Shown here: piece by piece, positions 17,608 to 28,900 of the stretch
Position numbering within the stretch: the first letter of the stretch is position 1
Layout of the letters: each line of letters begins with the position of its first letter
Source: Ideonella aquatica
Lineage (GTDB): Bacteria; Pseudomonadota; Gammaproteobacteria; Burkholderiales; Burkholderiaceae_C
DNA: 64,000 bases
Assembly: GCF_018069755.1 (NCBI RefSeq)
Contig: NZ_JAGQDE010000001.1
Span: 310,001-374,000 of the forward strand
Direction of reading: 5' to 3'
Position numbers and translations under genes: made by a program
Notes under the pieces: model-generated
The model's input: only the letters and a program-made list of their open reading frames with translations
Told to the model about the DNA's origin: nothing
The model's database searches: none

Positions 17608-18963
17608 TCACAAGGCGTTGGCGGCGATCACCGCGGCATAGGCCAGCGCGCTGGCCTTGCGGGTGCGGCGCTGGGTGGCGTAGTCCACATGCAGCAGGCC
17701 GAAGCGCTTGCTGTAGCCGTGCGCCCACTCCAGGTTGTCGAGCAGCGACCAGGCGTAGTAGCCGCGCACATCGACACCGGCGCTGATGGCCGCATGGACC
17801 GCGGTCAGGTGCTTGTGCAGGGTCTGGGTGCGCAGCGGGTCGGGCAACGGGTCAACCTCGGCGCTGGGGGGATCGAAGAAGGCCGAGCCGTTCTCGGTGA
17901 TGTAGATCGGCAGCTGGCCGTAGCGGTTCTTCACCCAGGTCAGCGTGTCGGTCAGACCGCGCGGGTAGACCTCCCAGGCGGTTTCGGTGTGCAGGGCGCC
18001 GCGCTGCGGCACCGCGCTGGCGCGTTGCGGCCAGGCCGATTCATCGGCGCGCACCACGCTGCGGGTGTAGTAGTTGACGCCCAGCCAGTCGATCGGCTCG
18101 CGGATCAGCGCCATCTGATCGGCCGGGCGCGGTGCGGGCCAGGCCTCGCCGAAGACCTCGGCCAGTTCCTCGGCGTGGGTGCCGCGGAAGACCGGGTCCA
18201 GGTACTGGCGGTTCATGTAAGCCTCGGCACGCAGCGTGGCGGCCAGGTCGGCCGGGCTGTGGCTGGCCGGGTACTTGGGCTCGAGGTTGACCACCAGGCC
18301 GATCTGGCCGCGGGCGCCGCTGGCGCGGAAAGCCTGTACACCGCGGCCATGGGCCAGCAACAGGTGGTGCGCCGCGATCGCGGCCTCAAAGGCGCTGCGG
18401 TGGCCTGGCGCCAGCACGCCGTGCATATAGCCCCCGTCGGCGACCACCCAGGGCTCGTTGAGCGTGCTCCACATCGGCACCCGGTCGCCCAGGGTGCGGA
18501 ACATCAGCGTGGCGTAGTCGGCAAACCAGTCGGCGATGTCGGGGTTCAGCCAGCCGCCGCGGTCGTCCAGCGCAGCCGGAAGGTCCCAGTGGTAGAGCGT
18601 GATGTTGGGCGCGATGCCGGCGGCCAGCAGTGCATCGACCACGCGGCTGTAGTGGTCCAGGCCGGCCTGGTTGATGCGGCCGCGGCCTTCCGGCAGCACG
18701 CGCGACCAGGCGATGCTGAAGCGGTAGGACTGCAGGCCCAGCGAGCGCATCAGCGCAATGTCCTCGGGGTAGCGGCGGTAGTGGTCGCAGGCGATGTCGC
18801 CGGTGTCGCCATCGCGCACGCGGCCAGGCGTGTGGCTGAAACGGTGCCAGATGCTGGGTCCCGCACCGTCAGCCAACGGCGAGCCCTCGACCTGGTAGGC
18901 GGCGGTGGCCGCGCCCCAGACAAAGCCAGGCGGAAAGCGGAGCGGGTCAGAGTGCGCTGTCAC
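17608..18963 (-). CDS. GH1 beta-glucosidase
   Basis: Retaining beta-glucosidase of glycoside hydrolase family 1, 451 residues, with no signal peptide and so cytoplasmic. Family motifs are FPPGFVWGAATAAYQVEG at the N-terminus, the acid/base Glu170 in STLNEPWVV and the nucleophile Glu357 in YITENGSAF. YAWSLLDNLEWAHGY follows towards the C-terminus. I chose the GTG at 18963 because it places VTAHSDPLRF immediately before the conserved start of the fold; longer in-frame versions would run through the operator at 18992-19005. It is the first gene of the operon. It likely finishes disaccharides such as sophorose or glucose-containing products left by the phosphorylase. Confidence 0.93.
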   Translation of the reverse strand: MTAHSDPLRFPPGFVWGAATAAYQVEGSPLADGAGPSIWHRFSHTPGRVRDGDTGDIACDHYRRYPEDIALMRSLGLQSYRFSIAWSRVLPEGRGRINQAGLDHYSRVVDALLAAGIAPNITLYHWDLPAALDDRGGWLNPDIADWFADYATLMFRTLGDRVPMWSTLNEPWVVADGGYMHGVLAPGHRSAFEAAIAAHHLLLAHGRGVQAFRASGARGQIGLVVNLEPKYPASHSPADLAATLRAEAYMNRQYLDPVFRGTHAEELAEVFGEAWPAPRPADQMALIREPIDWLGVNYYTRSVVRADESAWPQRASAVPQRGALHTETAWEVYPRGLTDTLTWVKNRYGQLPIYITENGSAFFDPPSAEVDPLPDPLRTQTLHKHLTAVHAAISAGVDVRGYYAWSLLDNLEWAHGYSKRFGLLHVDYATQRRTRKASALAYAAVIAANAL

Positions 18964-18991
18964 GGTGCACGATGGGCGGCGATGGGGGTGG

Positions 18992-19005
18992 TGTAAACGT
19001 TTCCA
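18992..19005 (-). promoter_or_regulatory. cre-like LacI-family operator at the head of the glucan operon
   Basis: TGTAAACGTTTCCA carries the perfect core AAACGTTT (18995-19002) with near-symmetric flanks, matching the general LacI/CcpA-type pattern TGWAANCGNTNWCA. It ends 28 bp before the GH1 start codon, where bound repressor would block transcription. The LacI regulator is encoded two genes into the same operon. I found no second copy before the receptor or glucanase genes, so the whole operon probably answers to this one site. Confidence 0.75.
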
Positions 19006-19148
19006 TGGATGGTAGCGACCGTGCTTGGTGCGTCTGCCGGGGTTTTCCCGGGCTGTGGCGTGGTGACCGCGTGGCCGCGTCACGGCGCGCACCGCGGCGG
19101 GGCGAAAGACCGGCGCGCGGCTGGCGCAGTTCTTGATAACCCAGGCGC

Positions 19149-19721
19149 ATGTCCGACCTGTCACGCCAGCCCACGCCCCGCGCCATGGACGCCTTTGGCC
19201 ATGCGCTGATGGTGCTGCAGGCGCGCAGTGGCCGGCGCCTGTGGCAAAGCCCGCTGGCGCGCCGCCTGTTGGGCGACTACTTTGCCGGCCTGCCCGAGGT
19301 GGCGGTGCCGGCCGAGGTGGCCGCGTGGGCCACGCGCGAAGCGCTGCGCCAGTCGATCGGTGCCGAGCCGCGCCCGCTGACCGTGCTGCGCGGCACCCGC
19401 CGCCTGCACTTCATGCTGCACCTGGAGGCCGAGAGTCCCGACCAATGGTTGCTGGTGCTGCGCGACGAGGCCGACGACGCGCGCCTGTCGTCATTGCTGG
19501 TGGCCTTTGCGCCGATCGACGTGCGTTCGGCCGAGTTGCTGCTGTGGCTGGCCGATGGCGAGCCGTCGCCGGCGATTGCGGAGCGCCTGGGTTTGAACAG
19601 CACCGAGTGGACCCAGGCGCTGCTGCGCCTGTGCGCCTACCTGGGCGTGGACCAACCCGGCGAGGCCGCGCGACTGGCGCGCGAGGCTCTGGCCGGACCG
19701 GTCACTGCCGCTGACCGCTGA
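19149..19721 (+). CDS. Receiver-less paralogue of the urease-linked LuxR-type regulator
   Basis: Protein of 190 residues with no characterised function. From about residue 15 it is collinear with the region after the receiver domain of the response regulator at 29354-30322. The shared middle domain starts DAFGHALMVLQARSGRRLWQ and includes QWLLVLRDEA. A C-terminal segment (IAERLGLNSTEWTQALLRL) lies where the partner has its LuxR helix-turn-helix. Here that helix-turn-helix is degenerate, lacking the RTVHKH-like recognition helix. It is divergent from the glucan operon and its end overlaps the convergent CsgG-like gene by 20 bp. It may be a partner or anti-regulator of the full-length protein, or a decaying copy. 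Confidence 0.7.
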   Translation: MSDLSRQPTPRAMDAFGHALMVLQARSGRRLWQSPLARRLLGDYFAGLPEVAVPAEVAAWATREALRQSIGAEPRPLTVLRGTRRLHFMLHLEAESPDQWLLVLRDEADDARLSSLLVAFAPIDVRSAELLLWLADGEPSPAIAERLGLNSTEWTQALLRLCAYLGVDQPGEAARLAREALAGPVTAADR

Positions 19722-21009
19722 ACTGGCCGCCCTGCGGTCGGCCGGCGTAGTTCCACTGGCCGGTGACCGTGCCGCGGCCCGGGCTGAACACGCCGCTGAA
19801 CACCGCTGAGCCCGCCTGGCCGCTGGTGCTCATCGTGGCACGACCGCTGCCGTCCACGCGGCCGCTGACGCTGAAGGCGCCGGTGGTGCTGGATTGACCG
19901 CTGCCGCTGATCTGCCCACCGGGCGACACCTGGACCAGGAAAGTGCCGCTTTCAGCGCCGCCGAAGCTGCCGCTGTAGGTGCCCGCAAACGCAGCGGTGC
20001 CGACGTTGCCGCCGCCGGAAGTCAACGGCAATGGGGCCGGGGCGGGGGCAGGCACGGCCGCAGCGCCGCTGCCCGGCCCCACCAGCGTGCGCTGCACCCA
20101 GCCGCTGAAGTTGGCCGAATCCACGTAGATGAAGCCGTTCTTCGCCTCGCCGCTGGCGATCAGCTCGTCGGCTTTGGTCAGCGTGGCCACCACCTTGCCG
20201 TCGCGCGAGGGTTGGTCAAAGACCTTGACGTTGGCGATCTTGGCCACCAGCAGCTGACCGGCGGCCTGCGGCGACTCGGCGCGCGTGCTGGCCGCCGCAT
20301 TGGCGTCACCCGCGGCGCTGGAGGTGCGGATCAGCTGCGGGTTGTCGCGGATCTGGCGCACGATGCGGTTGTAGTTGTCCAGGAAGCCGGCGGCCACCAT
20401 CTTGCCCTCAGGTGTGCTGGTGTAGCCGCCCACGGCCACCGCGCCTGCCCAGCCACCCAGGCCGAAATCGGTGCGCGTGGCCTTGCCTTCGGCCGAGGCC
20501 ACCTGGATGCTGGAGCGCACATCCGCCAGCAGCAGGCTGGTCATGGCCTCCTTGAACTTCAGACCGCCGGCCAGCGCCCCCAGCGTGCCGCCCAGCTGGC
20601 CGAGCAGCGCACCGCCGATGCCGCCAGTGGTGGACGAGCCGATCTGCACGGCCGGGGTCATGACGAAATCGGCGGCCTGCATCTGGCCCTTGCCGACATT
20701 GGACTCGGCGCGCAGGTCACCCCCCGCGGCCAGCGCGCGTTCCTGCTGCAGGTTCTGCATTGCGACGCCGCGCTCGACCACATCAAAGCAGCCCGACTGC
20801 TGCACCATGCCGCGCAGCAGCGCCGCGGGCGAGCCCAGGCCATACGGGCTGAGGTAACCCCAACCCTGCTGCGGCTCGGCCACCGCCAGCACGCCCAGCT
20901 TGCGAGAGCACTGCTCCACCTGGGGCGTGTCCTGGGCCTGGGCCAGACCGGCCAGCAGCAGCGTGCCGACGGCCAGCAGGCGGGGCAAGGCGGGAATCCA
21001 TCGTGTCAT
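19702..21009 (-). CDS. CsgG-like exported protein with SH3-type domain
   Basis: Exported protein of 435 residues. The signal peptide is MTRWIPALPRLLAVGTLLLAGLAQAQ, followed by a CsgG-like region (LGVLAVAEPQ, GMVQQSGCFDVVERG, VGKGQMQAADFVMTPAVQ), which in its family forms or assists outer-membrane complexes. An SH3-like segment follows at about 270-335 (VKVFDQPSRDGKVVATL, GWVQRTLVGP), then a Gly/Ser-rich beta-repeat C-terminus (about 360-435). No CsgE/F or curli subunit genes are nearby, so it is not a curli system. The start at 21009 has GGAGGA about 8 bases upstream. It follows the urease operon after a GC-rich hairpin. Its function beyond the domain is unknown. Confidence 0.75.
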   Translation of the reverse strand: MTRWIPALPRLLAVGTLLLAGLAQAQDTPQVEQCSRKLGVLAVAEPQQGWGYLSPYGLGSPAALLRGMVQQSGCFDVVERGVAMQNLQQERALAAGGDLRAESNVGKGQMQAADFVMTPAVQIGSSTTGGIGGALLGQLGGTLGALAGGLKFKEAMTSLLLADVRSSIQVASAEGKATRTDFGLGGWAGAVAVGGYTSTPEGKMVAAGFLDNYNRIVRQIRDNPQLIRTSSAAGDANAAASTRAESPQAAGQLLVAKIANVKVFDQPSRDGKVVATLTKADELIASGEAKNGFIYVDSANFSGWVQRTLVGPGSGAAAVPAPAPAPLPLTSGGGNVGTAAFAGTYSGSFGGAESGTFLVQVSPGGQISGSGQSSTTGAFSVSGRVDGSGRATMSTSGQAGSAVFSGVFSPGRGTVTGQWNYAGRPQGGQFSGQRQ

Positions 21010-21092
21010 TCGGGTCCTCCATGGCGGCCCGTGGCGTGGGCCTGTGCCCTGCATTCTGCCGCCGTGCGCAAGGCTGAATGGGGCGGAGGGGT

Positions 21093-21107
21093 CCCCCAAG
21101 AGGGGGG
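21093..21107 (-). terminator. GC hairpin downstream of ureG
   Basis: CCCCC (21093-21097), loop AAGA, GGGGG (21102-21106) lies about 15 bases after the ureG stop. It is embedded in a stretch resembling the intergenic hairpin element seen at 51564-51624 (both share a C/G-run hairpin followed by GCGGACCG). There is no T-run, so factor-independent termination is only possible. Confidence 0.4.
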
Positions 21108-21122
21108 CTTGCGGACCGCCGA

Positions 21123-21770
<648 letters not shown>

Positions 21771-21783
21771 GGTGAGACGTCCT

Positions 21784-22494
21784 TCAGGAGCGGAACAGGC
21801 GCGAGTACTGCGACTCGTGCTGTGCGGAAAGAATGGCCAGCATCGGCGACATCGCCTGGCGGCCGCTGTCGGGCAGGGCCAGGGCCTGATCGACCGCGTC
21901 GGGCAAGGCATCGGCCAGCGCGCCCAGCAAACGCTGGCCGGCGCCCTGGCCCAGCGGCACCGCCTTCAGCGCGGCCTGCACCAGGTTCTCGGTCCAGCCA
22001 AAGCCGAAGGCGAGCAGCGCCTCGCGTTCCGGCGCGGCAGCCTTGTGCGCCGCCAGCGCAAAGGCGATCGGCCAACTGGGCGAGGGTTTCAGCGCGGCCA
22101 GCAGCGCCACCTGCGCATCGCCCGGGTACTGGGCCTTGAGCCACTCGGTGAGCGAGTAGCCCATCTGCTCGCCCATGCGGCGGAACTCGTGCGACTCGCG
22201 GGTCAGGCGCACCCAGTCGGCCAGCTCATGGATGCGGGTGTGGTCACCGCGCCGCCAGGCGCGCAAGGCCTGCGCCAGCACCGGCAGCTCGCTGCGCGCC
22301 ATCACCAGCTGCAACTGGTCCAGCAGCCAGGCGCGGCAGCCGGTCTCGTCGCGCACCCAGCCCGACTCGACCGCGGCTTCCAGCCCCTCGCTGTAGCTGA
22401 AGCCGCCCACCGGCAGCGCAGGCGAGGCCAGCCACATCAGGCGCAGCAGCGTGGGCGCCGGCAGCGGTGCGGCAGGGCGGCGGACGCGAGGCAT
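21784..22494 (-). CDS. ureF: Urease accessory protein UreF
   Basis: All-helical chaperone of 236 residues that forms the UreG-F-D complex gating GTP-dependent nickel insertion. Recognisable family features are [20 protein letters not shown] near residues 23-42, then [18 protein letters not shown] and the conserved C-terminal end QYSRLFRS. The start overlaps the ureE stop by one base (TGATG). The N-terminus [14 protein letters not shown] is a short variable extension. Confidence 0.97.
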   Translation of the reverse strand: MPRVRRPAAPLPAPTLLRLMWLASPALPVGGFSYSEGLEAAVESGWVRDETGCRAWLLDQLQLVMARSELPVLAQALRAWRRGDHTRIHELADWVRLTRESHEFRRMGEQMGYSLTEWLKAQYPGDAQVALLAALKPSPSWPIAFALAAHKAAAPEREALLAFGFGWTENLVQAALKAVPLGQGAGQRLLGALADALPDAVDQALALPDSGRQAMSPMLAILSAQHESQYSRLFRS

Positions 22495-23021
22495 CAGTGG
22501 CTGTGGGGGTGGCCGTGACCGCCATGGGTGTGGCTGTGGCCGTCGTGGTCATGGCCATGGTCGCCGTAAGCGCCGCCCTCGGGCTCGAAGGGCGCCTCGC
22601 AGTACGCCACCGACAGACCCAGGCCACCCAGCATCTCGGCCAGCACGGGGTCGGGCTCGAAGAGCAAGGCGTCGGGGGTGAGTGCCAGCGGCACATGGCG
22701 GTTGCCCAGGTGGTAGGCGGCGCGCAGCAGGTCAAACGGTGTGCCGCCTTCACGCACCTGCACGCGCATCACCGGCTGCGGCGCGGCCTCGATGCGCAGC
22801 AGCACGCCATCCTCGGCCACCAGCACATCGCCGCCGCGCAGCACCTGGCCGCGCGGCAGCACCACCAGCACGCGCTCGCCCTGTGCGGTGTGCGCGTCGA
22901 AGCGGCTTTTCTGGCGGGTGTCCCAGTCCAGCGCCAGCACGCCGGCACGGGCCAGCACGGGCGCGGCCAGACGGGTGCCGCGCGGCAGGCGGCGGCTGTA
23001 GAGCCGGGCGTCGGGGCTCAC
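22494..23021 (-). CDS. ureE: Urease nickel metallochaperone UreE with His-rich tail
   Basis: Cytoplasmic nickel carrier, 175 residues. The N-terminal half has the UreE pattern ([27 protein letters not shown] in outline). The C-terminal half carries [15 protein letters not shown], whose His residue binds nickel at the dimer interface. The last 25 or so residues are a histidine-rich tail alternating His with Gly, Asp, Ser and Thr (11 His), as in nickel-storing UreE variants. It overlaps the GNAT gene by 4 bases and ureF by 1 base. Confidence 0.97.
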   Translation of the reverse strand: MSPDARLYSRRLPRGTRLAAPVLARAGVLALDWDTRQKSRFDAHTAQGERVLVVLPRGQVLRGGDVLVAEDGVLLRIEAAPQPVMRVQVREGGTPFDLLRAAYHLGNRHVPLALTPDALLFEPDPVLAEMLGGLGLSVAYCEAPFEPEGGAYGDHGHDHDGHSHTHGGHGHPHSH

Positions 23022-23494
23022 AGGTGGCGCTGCATGTAGCGGCTGAACGGGTCCAGCGTGTAGTCGTCGAAGGGCCCGCAGTCCACAAAGCCGGCCGACA
23101 GGTACAGGCCATGCGCGGGCTCGAAGTACGGGCCGGTGCCAGTCTCCAGCAGCAGTTGCTGCAGGCCCAGGCTGCGGCCGAAGGCGATCAGGTGCTGCAG
23201 CATCTGCCGACCCAGGCCGTGGCCGCGCAGATCGGCGCGCGAGCGCATGGACTTGAGCTCGCCGCGCGTCATGTCCAGGCGCTTGAGCGCGCCGGTCACC
23301 ACCAGCTCATCCCCAGCGGGCGTGTCGTACCAGCCGGTGAAGAAGCTGATCTCGGGGCGGCGCAGCTGGGCCATGTCCAGCGCGTGCACGCTCTCGGGCG
23401 GCGAGGTGGCGTGCATGTCGGCCAGGTGCTCGTTCATGAAGGCCTCGATGCGCGGGTCGCTGAGGTCGTCCTGGCGGATGCGGAGCAGGGGCAT
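23018..23494 (-). CDS. GNAT-family N-acetyltransferase inside the urease operon
   Basis: Predicted acetyl-CoA-dependent acetyltransferase of 158 residues. The acetyl-CoA-binding motif A is RADLRGHGLGRQMLQHLIAF (R-x-x-G-x-G/A loop) near residue 88. It is followed by LLLETGTGPYFEPAHGLYLSAGF, typical of the YhfR/PhnO-like subgroup. It lies between ureC (8-base gap) and ureE (4-base overlap), so it is co-translated with the urease genes. It is not a known urease accessory factor. The substrate is not evident; a nitrogen compound or a protein target would be a guess. Confidence 0.88.
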   Translation of the reverse strand: MPLLRIRQDDLSDPRIEAFMNEHLADMHATSPPESVHALDMAQLRRPEISFFTGWYDTPAGDELVVTGALKRLDMTRGELKSMRSRADLRGHGLGRQMLQHLIAFGRSLGLQQLLLETGTGPYFEPAHGLYLSAGFVDCGPFDDYTLDPFSRYMQRHL

Positions 23495-23502
23495 GGGGCG
23501 GC

Positions 23503-25241
<1,739 letters not shown>

Positions 25242-25242
<1 letters not shown>

Positions 25243-25547
25243 CACAGCGCTCCTTGCACCAGACCGCGGAAGCCCCAGACCGCGCGGTCGCCCGCGTAGT
25301 CCACCAGTTCCACCGTGCGCTGCTGGCCCGGCTCGAAGCGCACCGCGGTGCCGCTGGCGATGTTCAGCCGCATGCCGTGGGCTGCCGCGCGGTCGAAGCG
25401 CAGCGCGCCGTTGGTCTCGGCGAAGTGGTAGTGCGAGCCCACCTGGATCGGGCGGTCGCCAGTGTTCTCGACCACCAGCGTCAGCGTGCGGCGGCCGGGG
25501 TTGAGGTCGATCTCGCCGGGATCGGTCAGCAGTTCACCTGGAATCAT
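25242..25547 (-). CDS. ureB: Urease subunit beta
   Basis: Structural subunit of the UreABC trimer, 101 residues, starting MIPGELLT as in most bacterial UreB proteins. The core [18 protein letters not shown] and the segment [17 protein letters not shown] are conserved, and it ends with FRGLVQGAL. An upstream in-frame extension is possible but adds only non-conserved residues, so the ATG at 25547 is used. It follows ureA by 31 bases. Confidence 0.97.
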
Positions 25548-25578
25548 TCGGGGGCTCCGTGGCACCTGATTGGTGCAA

Positions 25579-25881
25579 TCAGGCAATGGGTTGGTGCACG
25601 GTCACCAGCTTGGTGCCGTCAGGGAAGGTGGCCTCGACCTGGATCTCGGGGATCATCTCGGGCACGCCGTCCATCACCTGGCCGCGGCTGAGCACGGTCT
25701 TGCCGGCGCTCATCAGCTCGGCCACGCTGCGGCCGTCGCGCGCGCCTTCCAGGATGGCCGCGGTGATCAGTGCCACGGCCTCGGGGTAATTGAGCTTCAG
25801 CCCGCGGGCCAGCCGGCGCTCGGCCAGCAGCGCGGCGGTGAAGATCAGCAGCTTGTCCTTCTCGCGGGGGGTGAGGTCCAT
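25579..25881 (-). CDS. ureA: Urease subunit gamma
   Basis: Smallest urease structural subunit, exactly the expected 100 residues, from [14 protein letters not shown] through [10 protein letters not shown] to TVHQPIA. It is the first gene of the ureABC-GNAT-EFG operon. A well-matched sigma-54 promoter sits at 25915-25930, giving a predicted leader of about 20-25 bases. Regulation by nitrogen through RpoN is therefore likely. The transporter-kinase fusion gene starts divergently 106 bp away. Confidence 0.98.
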   Translation of the reverse strand: MDLTPREKDKLLIFTAALLAERRLARGLKLNYPEAVALITAAILEGARDGRSVAELMSAGKTVLSRGQVMDGVPEMIPEIQVEATFPDGTKLVTVHQPIA

Positions 25882-25914
25882 GGCATCGGTGGTTCAGGCG
25901 ACAGCGTCGATTGC

Positions 25915-25930
25915 AGCAAGGCCAATGCCA
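25915..25930 (-). promoter_or_regulatory. Sigma-54 (RpoN) promoter of the urease operon
   Basis: Read on the minus strand the site is TGGCATTGGCCTTGCT, with the invariant GG and GC separated by exactly 10 bases. It differs from the consensus TGGCACR-N4-TTGCW by one pyrimidine change. The GC lies about 35 bases before the ureA start, the right place for a -12 element. RpoN promoters need an activator such as NtrC. I did not find an obvious NtrC site within the short divergent spacer. Confidence 0.75.
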
Positions 25931-25986
25931 TCTGTCCAGCGGGCGGTCCAGGCTGGTGCGTTTCTTGATGGCAGACGGGGCTTGCC

Positions 25987-28900
25987 ATGGATGCCGCCAC
26001 CCCGCCCGTCGCCCCCCGCCCGCAGCAGGTCATCCCGATCCGCCGCGACTACAACGCCTGGGTGGCCAGCGAGACGCTGGAGGACTATGCGCTGCGCTTC
26101 ACGCCGCGCTCGTTCCGCAAATGGAGTCCCTGGCGGGTGGCCAACACCGCGTTTGGTGCCGCGTCTTTCCTGGTGCTGGAGGCGGTGGGGGCGACACTGC
26201 TGGTGCAGCACGGCTTCGTCAATGCCTTCTGGGCCATCCTGGCCACCGGGCTGGCGATCTTCCTGGCCGGCTGGCCGATCAGCGTCTACGCGGCGCGCCA
26301 TGGCGTGGACATGGACCTGCTCACCCGCGGTGCCGGTTTCGGCTACCTGGGCTCCACCGTCACCTCGCTGATCTACGCCAGCTTCACCTTCATCTTTTTC
26401 GCCCTCGAGGCGGCGATCATGGCCTACGCGCTGGAGCTGGTGGCCGACATCCCGCCGGCCTGGGGTTATCTGCTCTGTGCGCTGGTGGTGATTCCGCTGG
26501 TGGCGTATGGCGTCACCGCGCTGTCCAGGCTGCAGGTCTGGACGCAGCCACTGTGGCTGGCGATGCTGGTGCTGCCCTACATCGCCGTCCTCCAGGCGCA
26601 CCCGGACTGGTGGCAGGGTCTGCAGGGTTTTTCAGGCCAGTCCGGCGGTGCGGGCTTTGACCTGCTGTCCTTTGGTGCCGCCACCACAGTGGGCATGGCG
26701 CTGATCACCCAGATGGGCGAGCAGGTCGACTACCTGCGCTTCATGCCCGAGCCCCGGCCGGGCCAGCGCGCCCGCTGGTGGCTGGCGGTGGCGGCCGGCG
26801 GTCCGGGCTGGGTGATTCCTGGCGTGCTGAAGATGCTGGGCGGCGCGCTGCTGGCCTGGCTGGCGCTGCAGCAGATGGTGCCGCCCGACCGCGCCGTCGA
26901 TCCCAACCAGATGTACCTGCTGGCCTGGGAGCAGGTGCTGGGTCACTACCACTGGGCGGTGGCGGCCACCGCGGTGTTTGTGGTGGTGTCGCAGCTGAAG
27001 ATCAACGTCACCAACGCCTACGCCGGCTCGCTGGCCTGGTCCAACTTCTTCTCGCGCGCCACCCACAGCCACCCGGGGCGGGTGGTGTGGATGGTGTTCA
27101 ACCTGCTGATCGCGCTGATGCTGATGGAGCTCAGCGTGTTCCAGGCGCTGGAGCGGGTGCTGGGCCTGTTCGCCAACCTGGCGATCAGCTGGCTGATGGC
27201 GGTGGTGGCCGACCTGGTGATCAACAAGCCGCTGGGCTGGAGCCCCAAGGGCATCGAGTTCCGCCGCGCCTACCTGCACGACATCAACCCGGTGGGTGTG
27301 GGCGCGATGGGCCTGGCCTCGGTGCTGTCGATGGCGGCGCACCTGGGCGCCTTCGGGCCGCTGGCGCAGGCCTTTTCGGCGCTGGTGGCGGCGGTCACGG
27401 CCTTCTGCGCGGCGCCGGCCATCGCCTGGGCCACGCGCGGCCGCTACTACCTGGCGCGCGACCCGGCTGAAGACGGCGGCCGCTACCTGGGCGCCGCGCT
27501 GCACCGCTGCCTGGTCTGCGAGCGCGACTACGAGGCCGACGACATGGCCGGCTGCCCGGCCTACGGCGGCCCGATCTGCTCGCTGTGCTGCACGCTCGAT
27601 GCCCGCTGCCAGGACCGCTGCAAGCCCACACCGCGCATCAGCGACGCGGTCTGGGGCCGCTGGCGCGGTGCGCTGCGCCGTCTGCTGCCGCGCGCCTGGG
27701 CCGGCCAGGTCGACACCGGCCTGGGCCAGTACCTGCTGATGATGGCGGTGCTGGTGCCGCTGCTGGGCGGCCTGGCGGCACTGCTGGTGCGCCTGGCGCG
27801 CTCGGGGCAGGACGGCTACTGGCAGGTCTTTGCGACCATGCTGCTGCTGGCCGCGGTGGTGGCCTGGTGGCTGGTGCTGGCGCAACGCAGCCGCGCCGTG
27901 GCCCAGGAGGAGACCGAGCGCCAGACTGATGCGCTGGTGCGCGAGATCGACTCGCACCGCCAGACCGACCTGGCGCTGCAGGCCGCCAAGCGCCTGGCCG
28001 ATGCCGCCAACCAGGCCAAGACGCGCTACATCACGGCGGTCAGCCACGAGCTGCGCACACCGCTCAACAGCATCCTCGGCTACGCCCAGCTGCTGGGCGA
28101 TGACCCGGCCATCCCGGCGCAGCGCCGCCCGGCGGTGGAGGTCATCCGCCGCGGCGGCGAGCACCTGCTGGGCCTGATCGAGGGCACGCTGGACATTGCT
28201 CGCATCGAGAGCGGCAAGCTGAGGCTGGACGTGCGCCCGATGCGGCTGCGCGAAGCCATCCGCGAGCTGGTCACGCTGTTCGAGCAGCAGGCGCAGGCCA
28301 AGGGCATCGGCTTTGCCGTCATCGGCGTCGATGCCCTGCCTGAGGCGGTGCGCGCCGACGAGCGCCGTCTGCGCCAGATCCTGATCAACCTGCTGGGCAA
28401 CGCGGTGAAGTTCACCCGCCACGGCCAGGTCACGCTGCGCGCCGCCTACAGCGGGCAGATGGCCCGCTTCGAGGTGGTGGACACCGGACCGGGCATGGAC
28501 ACTGCCGAGGTGGCGCGCGTCTTCGAGCCCTTCGAGCGCGGTAGCGCTGCCGGTGGGAGCGCCGCCGGCGGCACCGGCCTGGGCCTGACGATCAGCCGCA
28601 TGCTGACCGGCCTGATGGGCGGCGAGCTGACGCTGGACAGCACGCCCGGCCAGGGCAGCATCTTTCGCCTGAAGCTCTTCCTGCCAGAGGTGGCCGGTGC
28701 CCACAGCGCACCGGCGGGCCGCGTTCGCCATGCCGGCTATGCCGGGCCGCGCCGCACGCTGCTGGTGGTCGATAACGAGGAGGCCGATCGCCAACTGCTG
28801 GCCGACCTGCTGCAACCGCTGGGCTTCACGATCGAGGCGGCCGGCAGCGGCGAGGCCGCCCTGGCGCGCCTGGCCTCACTGAAGCCCGACGCGATTTTCA

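Noticed and set aside
19702-21009. Curli secretion system based on the CsgG-like domain
   Set aside because: No csgA/B/E/F genes nearby, and the protein carries SH3-like and Gly/Ser-rich parts foreign to CsgG.
25950-25975. Second sigma-54-like site facing the transporter-kinase gene
   Set aside because: The -12 position is GA instead of GC after a GG-N10 spacing, so it does not meet the consensus.
26632-28815. Long minus-strand open frame opposite the transporter-kinase fusion
   Set aside because: Gln/His/Arg-rich shadow of the kinase gene, without start signals or motifs.
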